From Verrucomicrobiia bacterium (GTDB lineage: Bacteria; Verrucomicrobiota; Verrucomicrobiia; Limisphaerales; JAEYXS01): a stretch of DNA of 64,000 nucleotides. Shown in pieces: positions 34,403 to 45,108 of the stretch. The number at the start of each line of letters is the position of its first letter. The first letter of the stretch is position 1. Where the stretch lies: positions 62,001-126,000 of the forward strand of contig DASWYF010000024.1 of NCBI GenBank assembly GCA_036405135.1, written 5' to 3'. Below the pieces are notes generated by a model. That model saw only the letters and a program-made list of their open reading frames with translations. It did no database searches and was not told the origin of the DNA. The translations under genes and the position numbers were made by a program.

Positions 34403-37400
34403 ATGCCAAAAACAGCCACAGCCACCGCTACCAGCACTCGCGATGACGATTTCATGAAGCAGCTTTTGGCCATGCTGAATGCTGTGGAGGACGGCGATTT
34501 TTCGGCGCGCCTGCCATCGGATCTCACGGGGTTAGAGGGTAAAGTGGCGGATCGGTTTAACACGATTGCCGCGCGGCTCGAGCGATTTAACCAGAACTTG
34601 CTGCGGTTGCGCCGCCAAGTGGGTGAGGAGGGCAAGATCAAGGAGCGCATGGCGGTGGGTGATTCGAATGGCGATTGGGCCGAGCGTATCGAGGCGATCA
34701 ATGCATTGGTGGATGAGCTTTCGCAGCCGACGGTGGAAATGGGTCGCGTGATCGGTGCAGTAGCGAAGGGCGATCTTTCGCAATCAATGCCGCTCGAATT
34801 GGGCGGACGTCCGTTGAAGGGTGAGTATCTGCGAACGGCGCAACTCGTGAATGGCATGGTAGGCCAGCTCGCTTCTTTCTCTGTGGAGGTGATCCGCGTG
34901 GCACGCGAAGTGGGTACTGAGGGCAAACTCGGTGGTCAGGCACAGGTGAAGGGTGTGTCTGGTGTATGGAAGGAATTGACGGAGTCGGTGAACCAGATGG
35001 CCGGTAACCTGACGGCACAGGTGCGTAACATTGCTGACGTAACGATCGGTGTGGCGAACGGTGACTTGTCCCGCAAGATCACGGTGGACGTGCGCGGTGA
35101 GATTTTGCAGTTGAAAGAGGCAATCAACACGATGGTGGACCAGCTCCGCTCGTTCGCCGCTGAGGTGACGCGCGTGGCGCGTGAGGTCGGTACTGAAGGT
35201 AAACTTGGCGGTCAGGCTGTTGTGCCCGGTGTGGCTGGTACGTGGAAGGATTTGACTGACTCAGTGAATGCGATGGCGTCCAACCTTACAGCGCAGGTGC
35301 GTAACATTGCCGCTGTGACCACCGCTGTGGCGCGTGGTGACTTGTCCCGCAAAATCACGGTGGACGTGAAGGGTGAGATTCTCGAGCTGAAGGAAACGAT
35401 CAACACGATGGTGGATCGTTTGAACGCGTTCGCCTCTGAGGTGAGTCGTGTGGCGCGTGAGGTCGGTACGGAAGGCAAGCTGGGTGGTCAGGCGGTGGTG
35501 CCAGGTGTGGCCGGTACGTGGAAGGACCTTACAGATAATACGAACCTGATGGCGGCGAATTTGACGGGTCAGGTGCGTAACATCGCTGAGGTGACGACGG
35601 CTGTGGCGCGCGGTGACTTGTCGCGCAAGATCACGGTGGATGTGAAGGGTGAGATTCTTGAGTTGAAGAACACCATCAACACGATGGTGGACCAGTTGAA
35701 TTCATTCGCTTCTGAGGTGACGCGTGTGGCGCGTGAGGTCGGTCAGGAAGGTAAACTGGGTGGTCAGGCAGCGGTGCCGGGTGTGGCCGGTACTTGGAAG
35801 GACCTTACGGACAACGTGAATTCGATGGCGAACAACCTGACGACGCAGGTGCGTAACATCGCTGACGTGACGACGGCCGTGGCGAAGGGCGACTTGTCCC
35901 GCAAGATCACGGTGGATGTGCGTGGTGAGATTCTCGAATTGAAAAACACCATCAATACCATGGTGGACCAGCTCAACGGTTTCGCGGCTGAGGTGACGCG
36001 TGTGGCGCGTGAGGTCGGTACGGAAGGAAAACTGGGTGGTCAGGCAGAGGTGCCGGGTGTGGCCGGTACGTGGAAGGACCTTACGGATAACGTGAACTTG
36101 ATGGCGGCGAACTTGACGGGTCAGGTGCGTAACATCGCTGACGTGACGACGGCCGTGGCGAAGGGCGACTTGTCCCGCAAGATCACGGTGGACGTAAAAG
36201 GCGAGATCCTCGAGCTGAAAGACACGATCAACACGATGGTGGATCGCTTGAATTCGTTCGCTTCTGAGGTGAGCCGCGTGGCGCGTGAGGTCGGTACGGA
36301 AGGTAATCTCGGTGGTCAGGCAGAAGTGCCGGGTGTGGCTGGTACGTGGAAGGACCTTACGGATAACGTGAACCTGATGGCGGAGAACTTGACAGGCCAG
36401 GTGCGTAACATCGCTGAGGTGGCGACCGCCGTGGCGCGCGGTGACTTGTCCCGCAAGATCACAGTGGACGTGAAGGGTGAGATCCTTGAGTTGAAGAACA
36501 CCATGAACAAAATGGTGGATCAGCTTAACGGCTTCGCGGCTGAGGTGACGCGCGTGGCGCGTGAGGTTGGCACCGAAGGTAAACTTGGTGGTCAGGCGCA
36601 GGTGCCAGGTGTGGCCGGTACTTGGAAGGATTTGACGGACTCCGTGAATGCGATGGCGACGAACCTGACGGGTCAGGTGCGTAACATTGCGCAGGTGACG
36701 ACGGCGGTGGCGAGGGGTGACTTGTCGCGCAAGATCACGGTGGACGTAAAAGGCGAGATTCTCGAGCTCAAGGACACCATTAATACGATGGTGGATCAGC
36801 TCAACGCCTTCGCCTCCGAGGTGAGTCGGGTGGCGCGTGAGGTCGGTTCGGAAGGTAAACTCGGCGGTCAGGCGCAGGTGTCTGGTGTGGCCGGTACGTG
36901 GAAGGACCTTACGGATAACGTGAACTCCATGGCGGATAATCTGACGACGCAGGTGCGTAACATCGCTGACGTGACGACGGCTGTGGCGAAAGGTGACTTG
37001 TCGCGCAAGATCACGGTGGACGTGAAGGGCGAAATCCTCGAGCTGAAAGACACGATCAATACGATGGTGGACCAGCTGAACGCGTTCGCCTCCGAAGTGA
37101 CGCGCGTGGCGCGTGAGGTCGGCACCGAAGGTAAACTCGGTGGTCAGGCACAGGTGCAAGGTGTGGGTGGTACGTGGAAGGATCTCACGGATAACGTGAA
37201 CTCGATGGCGAACAACCTGACCACGCAGGTGCGTAACATCGCTGAGGTGACCATCGCTGTGGCGAACGGCGACTTGTCCCGCAAGATCACGGTGGACGTG
37301 CGCGGTGAGATTCTGCAGCTCAAGGAAACGATCAATACGATGGTGGAGCAGTTGCGCTCCTTTGCTTCTGAAGTGACTCGTGTGGCGCGTGAGGTCGGTA

Positions 37401-40400
37401 CGGAAGGCCGACTGGGTGTGCAAGCGGTGGTGCCGGGTGTGGCCGGCACGTGGAAGGACTTGACGGACTCGGTGAATGCGATGGGTGTGAACCTTACGGC
37501 GCAGGTGCGTAACATCGCCGAGGTGACTACGGCGGTGGCGCGCGGTGACTTGTCCCGTAAGATCACTGTGGATGTGAAGGGCGAAATCCTCGAGTTGAAG
37601 AACACCATCAACACGATGGTGGACCAGCTCAACGCCTTCGCCGCTGAAGTGACGCGCGTGGCGCGTGAAGTCGGTACGGAAGGCAAACTCGGCGGTCAGG
37701 CGCAGGTGCAAGGTGTGGCTGGTACGTGGAAGGATTTGACCGACTCTGTGAACGTCATGGCGAACAACCTGACCGATCAGGTGCGCGGTATCGTGAAGGT
37801 GGTGACCGCGGTGGCGAACGGCAACCTGCGCCAGAAGCTGACAGTGGAGGCGAAAGGTGAGGTGGCCGCCTTGGCCGAAACGATCAACAACATGACGGAC
37901 ACGCTGGCGATCTTTGCCGAACAGGTGACGAACGTGGCGCGTGAGGTGGGGGTGGATGGCCGGTTGGGCGGTCAGGCGCATGTGCCTGGTGCGGCGGGTA
38001 CATGGAAGGATTTGACGGGTAACGTGAACCTGCTCGCGGCGAACCTGACTACTCAGGTGCGCGCCATCGCGGAAGTGGCGACGGCGGTGACGAAAGGTGA
38101 TTTGACCCGTTCCATTCAGGTAGATGCGCGTGGTGAGGTGTCCGAGTTGAAGGATAACATCAATACGATGATCTACAACCTGCGCGTCACCACGGAACGT
38201 AACCAGGAGCAGGACTGGTTGAAGACGAACCTCGCGAAATTCGCCGGTATGTTGCAAGGCCAGCGCGAACTCTCGACCGTAGGTCAGCGTCTGCTTTCCG
38301 AATTGACGCCGCTGGTCGACGCGCATCAGGGGACGATCTATCAAGTGGAGCTGGAGCAGGCTGGAAACCCGAGTCTGAGATTGCTGGCGGGTTACGCCCA
38401 AAGAAACAATCAGCCGGAGCGGATACTCATCGGTGAAGGGCTGGTGGGACAGTGTGCGCTGGAGAAGCAGCGGATCCTGTTGAACGATGCCCCGGCAAGC
38501 TATACGCAGATCCATTCCAGTCTGGGAAGCGCAGGGCCGGCGAGCATCCTGGTTTTGCCGGTGTTGTTCGAGGGAGAAACGAAGGCGGTGATCGAACTGG
38601 CTTCATTGAGGCACTTCAGTGTTACGCACTTGTCATTCCTCGAGCAGCTTACGCAATCGATCGGTGTCGTGCTCAATACGATTGAGGCGACGATGAGGAC
38701 GGAAAGCCTTTTGCAGCAATCGCAGCAGTTGACGGTGGAGTTGCAGTCCCAGCAGAAAGAGCTGCAACAGACGAACGAGGAGCTGGCCGAGAAGGCGCGT
38801 CAGCTGGCGGAACAGAATGCGGAGGTGGAACGCAAGAACCGCGAGGTGGAGCTGGCCCGCCGGGCGCTCGAAGAGAAAGCAGCGGAACTGGCGCTTACCT
38901 CCAAGTACAAATCCGAGTTCCTGGCAAACATGTCGCACGAACTGCGGACGCCATTGAACTCGATCCTGATCCTTGGCCAGCAGCTTTCCGAGAACGGACA
39001 AGGAAACCTGACGACGAAGCAGGTGGAGTTTGCACGCAATATCCATTCTTCGGGGTCCGACCTGTTGAACCTGATCACGGACATCCTGGATCTGTCCAAG
39101 ATCGAGTCTGGCACGGTGAAGGTGGAGGCTGAGGAGTTAGGCTTTGGGTCCTTGAAAGATTCGATCGAGCGCAACTTCCGGCATGTGGCGGACGCAAAGA
39201 GCCTGCCGTTTCATGTGGAGTTCGATGCGGGGTTGCCGAAGCTGTTCAGCACGGATCCGAAACGTTTGCAGCAGATTCTCAAGAACCTGCTCTCAAATGC
39301 GTTCAAGTTTACAGCGCAAGGAAGCATCGCGGTGAAGGTGGGGATGGTCACGGAAGGGTGGACACCAGGGCATCCAGTATTGTCTCTTTCACCACAAGTG
39401 GTGGCGTTCTCGATCAAGGACAGCGGCATCGGCATCGCGCCGGAGAAGCAGAAGCTGATCTTCGAGGCGTTTCAGCAAGCTGATGCAGGAACGAGCCGCA
39501 AGTACGGCGGCACGGGGCTTGGCCTGGCCATCTCGCGCGAACTGGCCACGCTGCTGGGCGGTGAGATCCGTCTGGTGAGCGCCTTGGGCGAGGGCAGCAC
39601 GTTCACGCTTTATCTGCCGCTCTTCTATTTGCAGCCGGCGGAGGAGAAGAAGCGCAGCAGCAGTGCCGATACAACTATCATGACCTTGCCGTCTTCGGTG
39701 CGTGAAGATGCGGTGGCAGATGACCGTGAAAACATCCAGGAAGGTGACCAGGTGCTGCTGGTGGTGGAAGATGATCCACACTATGCGCGGGTGCTGGTGG
39801 GATTGGCGCGGGAGACGGGCTTCAAAGTGCTGGTGGCAAACCGCGGTTCCACGGCGCTGGCGATGGCGCGGCAGTATCAGCCTACGGCGGTCACGCTGGA
39901 TATCTTCCTGCCAGACATGCTGGGCTGGACGGTGCTCAACAACTTGAAACTATCTTCCGAGACGCGACACATCCCGGTGCAGGTGATCTCAGTGGAGGAG
40001 GAGCGGCAGCACGGGCTGGCGCATGGAGCTTTCTCCTATGTGGTGAAGCCGGCGACGACACAAGGTTTGGAGCAATGCTTCAGCCGCATCAAGAACTTCG
40101 TCACACCGCGTGTCAAACGGCTGCTGGTGGTGGAGGACAACGAGATCGAGGCGCAGAGCATCGTGGAGCTGTTGCATCATGATGATATCGAGATCGTCAC
40201 AGCGGCGACGGGCTCGGAGGCGTATGAAAAACTGCTGGACCGCCCGTTCGACTGCTGTGTGATGGATCTGCGCATGCCGGATATGAACGGATTCGAGCTG
40301 CTGGAGCGCATCCAGGCGGATGCAAACTTGCGCGAGATTCCGGTGGTCGTGTTCACGGGGAAGGACTTGACCCGGGAGGAGGAGCGGCAGCTCAAGACGA

Positions 40401-40918
40401 TGGCGAAGAGCATCGTGCTGAAGGATGTGCAATCGCCGGAGCGGTTGTTTGACGAGACGGCGCTGTTCCTGCATCGCGTGGTGATGAGCCTGCCGGAGGG
40501 CAAGCGGAAGATGCTGGACCGTCTGCATGCCTCCAATGAGATTCTGCGCGGGCGCAAGGTGTTGATCGTGGATGATGATGCGCGAAACATCTTCGCCCTC
40601 ACGACGATGCTGGAGAATCACGAGATGGAGATCATCAGCGCCACAAACGGTCGAGATGCAATCGACCTGTTGCAGGACAAGCCGGACACGGAGGTGGTGT
40701 TCATGGATATCATGATGCCTGACATGGACGGCTACCAGACGATCCGGGAGATTCGCAAGGATCCGAAATTCGGTGCGCTGCCGATCTTCGCGCTGACGGC
40801 GAAAGCGATGAAGGGCGACCGGGAGAAGTGCCTGGCGGCCGGTGCCTCGGATTACATCGCGAAGCCGGTGAACACGAATGAGCTGTTGTCTCTGTTGCGT
40901 GTGTGGTTGTATCGGTAA
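34403..40918 (+). CDS. Giant soluble poly-HAMP hybrid histidine kinase with three receiver domains
   Basis: This 2171-residue protein has no membrane segment. Residues ~15-161 hold HAMP-like modules. Residues 162-1265 are twelve consecutive 92-residue units, each probably an A/B pair of HAMP domains (for example [15 protein letters not shown] and [12 protein letters not shown]). A GAF domain (~1288-1430) and a Glu/Gln-rich coiled coil (~1432-1500) follow. Then come HisKA with [12 protein letters not shown] (His1512) and the ATPase domain with [15 protein letters not shown] and [20 protein letters not shown]. Three receivers end the chain, with phosphoacceptors Asp1833, Asp1955 and Asp2102. 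The layout recalls fungal Nik1-type kinases, which respond to osmotic stress, but with far more HAMP units. It is first in a four-gene operon; the next gene starts 17 bp downstream. Confidence 0.95.
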   Translation: MPKTATATATSTRDDDFMKQLLAMLNAVEDGDFSARLPSDLTGLEGKVADRFNTIAARLERFNQNLLRLRRQVGEEGKIKERMAVGDSNGDWAERIEAINALVDELSQPTVEMGRVIGAVAKGDLSQSMPLELGGRPLKGEYLRTAQLVNGMVGQLASFSVEVIRVAREVGTEGKLGGQAQVKGVSGVWKELTESVNQMAGNLTAQVRNIADVTIGVANGDLSRKITVDVRGEILQLKEAINTMVDQLRSFAAEVTRVAREVGTEGKLGGQAVVPGVAGTWKDLTDSVNAMASNLTAQVRNIAAVTTAVARGDLSRKITVDVKGEILELKETINTMVDRLNAFASEVSRVAREVGTEGKLGGQAVVPGVAGTWKDLTDNTNLMAANLTGQVRNIAEVTTAVARGDLSRKITVDVKGEILELKNTINTMVDQLNSFASEVTRVAREVGQEGKLGGQAAVPGVAGTWKDLTDNVNSMANNLTTQVRNIADVTTAVAKGDLSRKITVDVRGEILELKNTINTMVDQLNGFAAEVTRVAREVGTEGKLGGQAEVPGVAGTWKDLTDNVNLMAANLTGQVRNIADVTTAVAKGDLSRKITVDVKGEILELKDTINTMVDRLNSFASEVSRVAREVGTEGNLGGQAEVPGVAGTWKDLTDNVNLMAENLTGQVRNIAEVATAVARGDLSRKITVDVKGEILELKNTMNKMVDQLNGFAAEVTRVAREVGTEGKLGGQAQVPGVAGTWKDLTDSVNAMATNLTGQVRNIAQVTTAVARGDLSRKITVDVKGEILELKDTINTMVDQLNAFASEVSRVAREVGSEGKLGGQAQVSGVAGTWKDLTDNVNSMADNLTTQVRNIADVTTAVAKGDLSRKITVDVKGEILELKDTINTMVDQLNAFASEVTRVAREVGTEGKLGGQAQVQGVGGTWKDLTDNVNSMANNLTTQVRNIAEVTIAVANGDLSRKITVDVRGEILQLKETINTMVEQLRSFASEVTRVAREVGTEGRLGVQAVVPGVAGTWKDLTDSVNAMGVNLTAQVRNIAEVTTAVARGDLSRKITVDVKGEILELKNTINTMVDQLNAFAAEVTRVAREVGTEGKLGGQAQVQGVAGTWKDLTDSVNVMANNLTDQVRGIVKVVTAVANGNLRQKLTVEAKGEVAALAETINNMTDTLAIFAEQVTNVAREVGVDGRLGGQAHVPGAAGTWKDLTGNVNLLAANLTTQVRAIAEVATAVTKGDLTRSIQVDARGEVSELKDNINTMIYNLRVTTERNQEQDWLKTNLAKFAGMLQGQRELSTVGQRLLSELTPLVDAHQGTIYQVELEQAGNPSLRLLAGYAQRNNQPERILIGEGLVGQCALEKQRILLNDAPASYTQIHSSLGSAGPASILVLPVLFEGETKAVIELASLRHFSVTHLSFLEQLTQSIGVVLNTIEATMRTESLLQQSQQLTVELQSQQKELQQTNEELAEKARQLAEQNAEVERKNREVELARRALEEKAAELALTSKYKSEFLANMSHELRTPLNSILILGQQLSENGQGNLTTKQVEFARNIHSSGSDLLNLITDILDLSKIESGTVKVEAEELGFGSLKDSIERNFRHVADAKSLPFHVEFDAGLPKLFSTDPKRLQQILKNLLSNAFKFTAQGSIAVKVGMVTEGWTPGHPVLSLSPQVVAFSIKDSGIGIAPEKQKLIFEAFQQADAGTSRKYGGTGLGLAISRELATLLGGEIRLVSALGEGSTFTLYLPLFYLQPAEEKKRSSSADTTIMTLPSSVREDAVADDRENIQEGDQVLLVVEDDPHYARVLVGLARETGFKVLVANRGSTALAMARQYQPTAVTLDIFLPDMLGWTVLNNLKLSSETRHIPVQVISVEEERQHGLAHGAFSYVVKPATTQGLEQCFSRIKNFVTPRVKRLLVVEDNEIEAQSIVELLHHDDIEIVTAATGSEAYEKLLDRPFDCCVMDLRMPDMNGFELLERIQADANLREIPVVVFTGKDLTREEERQLKTMAKSIVLKDVQSPERLFDETALFLHRVVMSLPEGKRKMLDRLHASNEILRGRKVLIVDDDARNIFALTTMLENHEMEIISATNGRDAIDLLQDKPDTEVVFMDIMMPDMDGYQTIREIRKDPKFGALPIFALTAKAMKGDREKCLAAGASDYIAKPVNTNELLSLLRVWLYR
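34886..38197 (+). repeat. Twelve tandem 276-bp coding repeats (poly-HAMP array)
   Basis: Twelve contiguous units of exactly 276 bp start at 34886 and every 276 bp after it, the last ending at 38197. Units 2-10 are close to identical at protein level (variation mainly D/N, T/S, K/R and the V/A/E/Q at one position). Units 11 and 12 are more diverged and unit 1 is intermediate. No unit has an indel. This suggests expansion by unequal recombination followed by homogenisation. The repeats also keep the antisense strand open, which creates a long false reading frame. Confidence 0.97.
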
Positions 40919-40935
40919 AAAGGGGATCAAGGCAC

Positions 40936-43581
40936 GTGAACGAACCGGTCAACATCCTGCTGGTAGATGACGAGGTGAGGAACCTTGAGGTGATCGAGTC
41001 TGTGCTGCAATCACCGGATCACCGGCTGGTGCGGGCGCAGACTGCGGATGAGGCGTTGATGTCGCTCATCCGGGATGAGTTCGCGGTGATCGTGCTGGAC
41101 ATCCAGATGCCGGTGATGAGCGGGCTGGAGCTGGCGCATCTCATCAAGCAGCGCAAGCGCACGCAGCATATCCCGATCATCTTTCTGACGGCGTATTTCC
41201 AGGATGACAAGGATGTGATGGAGGGGTATGGCCTGGGCGCGGTGGATTACCTGAACAAGCCGATCAATCCCCAGATATTGCGGTCCAAGGTGGCGGTGTT
41301 CGTGGAATTGTTCCGCAAGACGCGGGCATTGCAGACGATAAATCACGCGCTGGAGCTGGAAGTGGCGCAACGGCAGAAGGCGGAGGAGGCGTTGCTGAAG
41401 TCCAATCTGGAGCTGGATAATCGCGTGCGGTCGCGCACGGTGGAGCTGACGGCGGCGAATGACAGTTTGCGGGCCAGCGAGCAGCTTTACCGGGCGATCG
41501 GGGAATCGATCAACTACGGCATCTGGGTGTGTGATCCGGCGGGCAATAACATTTATGCGAGTGAATCGTTCCTGAGGCTGATCGGGCTTTCGCAGCGCGA
41601 GTTGTCCGAGCGGGGTATCCAGTCGGTGATGCACCCGGAGGATTGGGAGTCTGGGAAGGAGGCGTGGGATCAATGCTGCCGGGCGGGGACGTTCTGGGAG
41701 CGGGAGTATCGGTTCAAGGGGAAAGAGGGGTTGTGGCATCCGATTCTTTCACGGGGTGTGCCGATACGGAGTGAAGGGGGAGGCATCGTCCGGTGGGCGG
41801 GGATTCATCTGGACATCGCGGCGTTCAAGCATACGGAGAAGGCGTTGCGGCATCAGACGCGTGTGCTGGAGATATTGCACCGGGCGAGTGTGTCGTTGGT
41901 GGCGGAGAGGGACATCCGGAAGATAGCGCAGTGTGTGACGGATGCGGGGGTGGAGATCAGCGAGGCGGCATTTGGCGCATTTTACCATCCGGTGAGCATG
42001 AGTGAGGAGAAGGTATTGTGCACGTTGTCCGGCCCGCCGCCTGAGATATTCCTGGGGTTGGAGGGGGAGGATGTGGAGAAGATTTTTTGGCCGACTTTGA
42101 ACGGCGTGGGAATCGTGCGGGTGAACGATTTGAGGACGGACGTGCGTTTCAAGAAGCTGGCGAAGGGGGGCAGGGGGAAACAGGCTTTGGCGGTGCGCAG
42201 CTATCTGGCGGTGCCGGTGGTTTCCCGCAATGGCGAGATATTGGGGGGGCTTTATTTTGGACATCCGGAGGAGGGGATGTTTCCCCCGGCGTGTGAGGAT
42301 GTGTTGCTGGCGCTGGCGGCGCAGACGGCGATCGCGATGGACAATGCAAATCTTTATCTGGCGTTGCAACGTGAGCTGGAGCAGCAGAAGCGGACGGAGA
42401 CGGCGCTGTTGCAGAGCCAGGACCGGCTTTCCGGGGCATTGCGTGCGAAGGATGATTTTCTGGCGGCATTGTCTCATGAGTTGCGGACGCCGCTGAATCC
42501 GGTGTTGTTGCTGGCGAGCGAATCGGCGGAGGACAAGACGTTGCCGGAGCCGGTGAGGGCGAATTTCGAATCGATCCGCAATTATGTGGAGATGGAGGCG
42601 CGGCTGATTGATGATCTGCTGGATCTTACGCGCATCACGCGGGGGAAACTTTCTTTGAGCATCCATGTGGAGAGTGTGCATACGCTGGTGCGGAATGTGA
42701 TCCATATATTGCATGGAGAATTGGAGCAGAAGAAGATCTCGCTGGAACTGAAGTTTGATCCGGGCGAACCGCAGGTGATGGGGGATGCGGTGAGGCTGCA
42801 GCAGGTGTTTTGGAATGTGCTGAAGAACGCGGTGAAGTTTACGCCGGATGGTGGACGTATCTGGGTGGAGACGAGGGTGGACAGTGTGGGGGGGCGGGTG
42901 CTGACGCGGGTGAGCGATACGGGCATCGGTATGACGGCGTCTGAATTGAAGCGGATTTTTGGGGCATTCTCACAAGGAGATCATGCGAGCGAGGGGAGTT
43001 CACACCGGTTTGGGGGCATCGGGCTGGGGCTGACGATATCACAGATGCTGGCGGAGCTGCAGGGAGGGAAGATCCGGGCGGAGAGCCAGGGGCGCGGGCA
43101 GGGGGCGACGATCGAGGTGGCGTTGCCGCTGGCGTCCGCCTCCGCGACGGCTCCAAAGGAGCTGTTGCCGCCGGTGAAGCCGACGGTGGTGGAGGAGCGC
43201 CCAGTGAGGGCGGACGGCAACAAGCGGCGGGTTTTGCTGGTGGAGGATCATGAGGCGACGAGAACGGCCTTGATCTACCTGCTCTCCCGTCGCGGTTACG
43301 AGGTGGTGGCGGCGGGATCGGTGATGGAGGCACTGGAACAGGCCAAGCGCCATGAGATCCATCTGTTGATCTCGGACATCGGGCTTCCGGACGGGACGGG
43401 TTATGATGTGATGCTGAAGCTGGGGGGGGAGGGATTGCCGGGCATCGCTCTTACGGGTTACGGGATGGAGGAGGATACGATGCGGAGCCAGAAGGCGGGT
43501 TTTGCGATGCATTTGACGAAGCCGGTCAAAGTCCAGGCGTTGGACCAAGCACTGGCTTCGCTTAAGCTGGCTGGTAAATAA
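40936..43581 (+). CDS. Hybrid histidine kinase REC-PAS-GAF-HisKA-HATPase-REC
   Basis: The start is taken at GTG 40936 (AAGG just upstream), giving 881 residues; an in-frame GTG at 40903 would overlap the previous gene. The order is an N-terminal receiver (NILLVDDEVRN, Asp55 in VLDIQMP), a coiled linker, PAS (~180-305, YRAIGESINYGIWVCDPAG), GAF (~320-480), and HisKA with [12 protein letters not shown] (His514). The ATPase domain has VSDTGIGMT and FGGIGLGLTISQ, and a C-terminal receiver (VLLVEDHEATRTAL, Asp814 in ISDIGLPDGTGYD) ends the chain. The leading receiver could accept phosphate from the poly-HAMP kinase upstream. It has no membrane segment. Stop TAA is directly followed by the ATG of the KaiC gene, so expression is coupled. 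Confidence 0.95.
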   Translation: MNEPVNILLVDDEVRNLEVIESVLQSPDHRLVRAQTADEALMSLIRDEFAVIVLDIQMPVMSGLELAHLIKQRKRTQHIPIIFLTAYFQDDKDVMEGYGLGAVDYLNKPINPQILRSKVAVFVELFRKTRALQTINHALELEVAQRQKAEEALLKSNLELDNRVRSRTVELTAANDSLRASEQLYRAIGESINYGIWVCDPAGNNIYASESFLRLIGLSQRELSERGIQSVMHPEDWESGKEAWDQCCRAGTFWEREYRFKGKEGLWHPILSRGVPIRSEGGGIVRWAGIHLDIAAFKHTEKALRHQTRVLEILHRASVSLVAERDIRKIAQCVTDAGVEISEAAFGAFYHPVSMSEEKVLCTLSGPPPEIFLGLEGEDVEKIFWPTLNGVGIVRVNDLRTDVRFKKLAKGGRGKQALAVRSYLAVPVVSRNGEILGGLYFGHPEEGMFPPACEDVLLALAAQTAIAMDNANLYLALQRELEQQKRTETALLQSQDRLSGALRAKDDFLAALSHELRTPLNPVLLLASESAEDKTLPEPVRANFESIRNYVEMEARLIDDLLDLTRITRGKLSLSIHVESVHTLVRNVIHILHGELEQKKISLELKFDPGEPQVMGDAVRLQQVFWNVLKNAVKFTPDGGRIWVETRVDSVGGRVLTRVSDTGIGMTASELKRIFGAFSQGDHASEGSSHRFGGIGLGLTISQMLAELQGGKIRAESQGRGQGATIEVALPLASASATAPKELLPPVKPTVVEERPVRADGNKRRVLLVEDHEATRTALIYLLSRRGYEVVAAGSVMEALEQAKRHEIHLLISDIGLPDGTGYDVMLKLGGEGLPGIALTGYGMEEDTMRSQKAGFAMHLTKPVKVQALDQALASLKLAGK

Positions 43582-45108
43582 ATGAAGAGGAAAGGAAGTT
43601 TTATGGCGGTCAAACTTATGAGTGATATTATGAGGTGCCAGACGGGGACGGAAGGACTGGACAATATTTTGGGAGGCGGTCTGCCCAGGAACCGGGTGTA
43701 TCTGGTGCAGGGCGATCCAGGGGTGGGCAAGACGACGCTGGCGATGCAGTTCCTGATCGCGGGGGCGGAAATGGGGGAAACCGGGCTATATATCACGCTT
43801 TCGGAAACGAAAGAGGAACTTGAGCTGGTGGCTTCATCGCACGGGTGGAAGCTGACCAAGATACGGCTGTTCGAACTTTCCGCGATCGAGGAGAAGTTGA
43901 AGGGGGAGACGGAGACGACGTTCTTCCATCCATCAGAGGTCGAATTGAACCGGACGACGAAGATTTTGCTGGATGAAGTGGAGCGGGTGAAGCCGGCGCG
44001 GGTGGTGTTTGATTCGCTTTCGGAGTTGCGGATGCTGGCGGAAACACCGTTGCGTTACCGGCGGCAGATATTGCAGTTGAAGCAGTTTTTTGCGGGCAGG
44101 AAATGCACGGTGCTCTTGCTGGATGACCGTTCATCGGGTGCTGAGGATCTGCAGATAGAGAGTATCTCGCATGGTGTGATCTCGCTGCACCGCACGGCGC
44201 CGGAATATGGTGTGGCGCGGCGGCGGGTGAGCATTGAGAAAATCCGCGGGCAGAAGTATCGTGAAGGCAATCATGACATGATCATCAGGAGGGGGGGGGT
44301 GTTGATATTCCCGAGGCTGGTGGCGGCGGAGCATCATTCAAAATTCAGGAAAGAGGCGTTTTCGAGCGGGATAAAGGCGCTGGATGCGCTGTTGGGCGGC
44401 GGGTTGGACCGGGGAACATCCAATATGTTCATGGGGCCTCCGGGGTCAGGCAAGTCGACTTTGGCGATCCAGTTCGCGTTGCAGGCGGCCAAACGGGGAG
44501 AGAAGGTGTTGTTGTTCATCTTTGACGAGACGAAGGAGAATCTGATCACGCGCACGAAGGGGCTGGATATGGATCTGGCAGCTTTTGTGGGGAAAGGGTT
44601 GATCCAGATCGAGCAGATTGATCCAGCGGAGATCTCGCCAGGTGAGATGGGCCACCGGATCAGCCAAGCGGTGCTGAAGAAGGGTGTCAAGATGATCATC
44701 CTGGACAGCATCAACGGCTATCTGAACGCAATGCCGGGGGAGCGGTTGCTTAACCTGCAATTGCATGAATTGCTGGCGTTCCTGAACCAACAGGGGGTAA
44801 TCACGATCATGGTGCTGGCGCAGCAGGGGCTGGTGGGGAGCATGCAGAGTTCAGTAGATCTGACGTATCTGGCGGATTCGGTCATTTTGCTGCGTTACTT
44901 CGAGGCGCATGGCGAACTGAGGCAGGCGCTTTCGGTGGTGAAAAAGCGTACGGGCGGTCACGAGCGGACCATCCGGGAGGTGAAGATATCGAAAGGCGGT
45001 ATTGAGGTTGGCAAGCCGTTGACGGCGATGCAGGGGGTGTTGACGGGTGTGCCGACGATTATTGCGAAGGAGTTGCCGAAGCAGGAGGATGGCGGAAAAA
45101 TCGAATGA
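43582..45108 (+). CDS. KaiC-type two-domain RecA-like ATPase
   Basis: This 508-residue protein has the duplicated KaiC architecture. Domain CI has Walker A GDPGVGKTT (Lys50) after GTEGLDNILGGGLP, and RVVFDSLSELRML as Walker B region. Domain CII has Walker A GPPGSGKS (Lys291) after GIKALDALLGGGLD, FDETKENLI for the catalytic acidic pair, and MIILDSINGYLNAMP as Walker B. In cyanobacteria KaiC is the clock ATPase and autokinase; outside them KaiC-like proteins without KaiA act in stress or signalling. The equivalents of the CII phosphosites are not evident from reading alone. A second start, ATG 43603, has a better ribosome site (AGGAAAGGAAG). It sits between two hybrid kinases and overlaps the next gene by 4 bp. 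No kaiA or kaiB is nearby. Confidence 0.92.
   Translation: MKRKGSFMAVKLMSDIMRCQTGTEGLDNILGGGLPRNRVYLVQGDPGVGKTTLAMQFLIAGAEMGETGLYITLSETKEELELVASSHGWKLTKIRLFELSAIEEKLKGETETTFFHPSEVELNRTTKILLDEVERVKPARVVFDSLSELRMLAETPLRYRRQILQLKQFFAGRKCTVLLLDDRSSGAEDLQIESISHGVISLHRTAPEYGVARRRVSIEKIRGQKYREGNHDMIIRRGGVLIFPRLVAAEHHSKFRKEAFSSGIKALDALLGGGLDRGTSNMFMGPPGSGKSTLAIQFALQAAKRGEKVLLFIFDETKENLITRTKGLDMDLAAFVGKGLIQIEQIDPAEISPGEMGHRISQAVLKKGVKMIILDSINGYLNAMPGERLLNLQLHELLAFLNQQGVITIMVLAQQGLVGSMQSSVDLTYLADSVILLRYFEAHGELRQALSVVKKRTGGHERTIREVKISKGGIEVGKPLTAMQGVLTGVPTIIAKELPKQEDGGKIE

Noticed and set aside
34886-38197. Tandem repeats as a possible CRISPR or satellite
   Set aside because: The units are 276 bp, contiguous, in frame and code for HAMP domains; there are no spacers.
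35702-38515. 937-codon open frame on the minus strand
   Set aside because: It is antisense to the HAMP array. The exact 276-bp periodicity keeps this frame open, and the His/Arg/Leu-rich repeated translation is an artefact.
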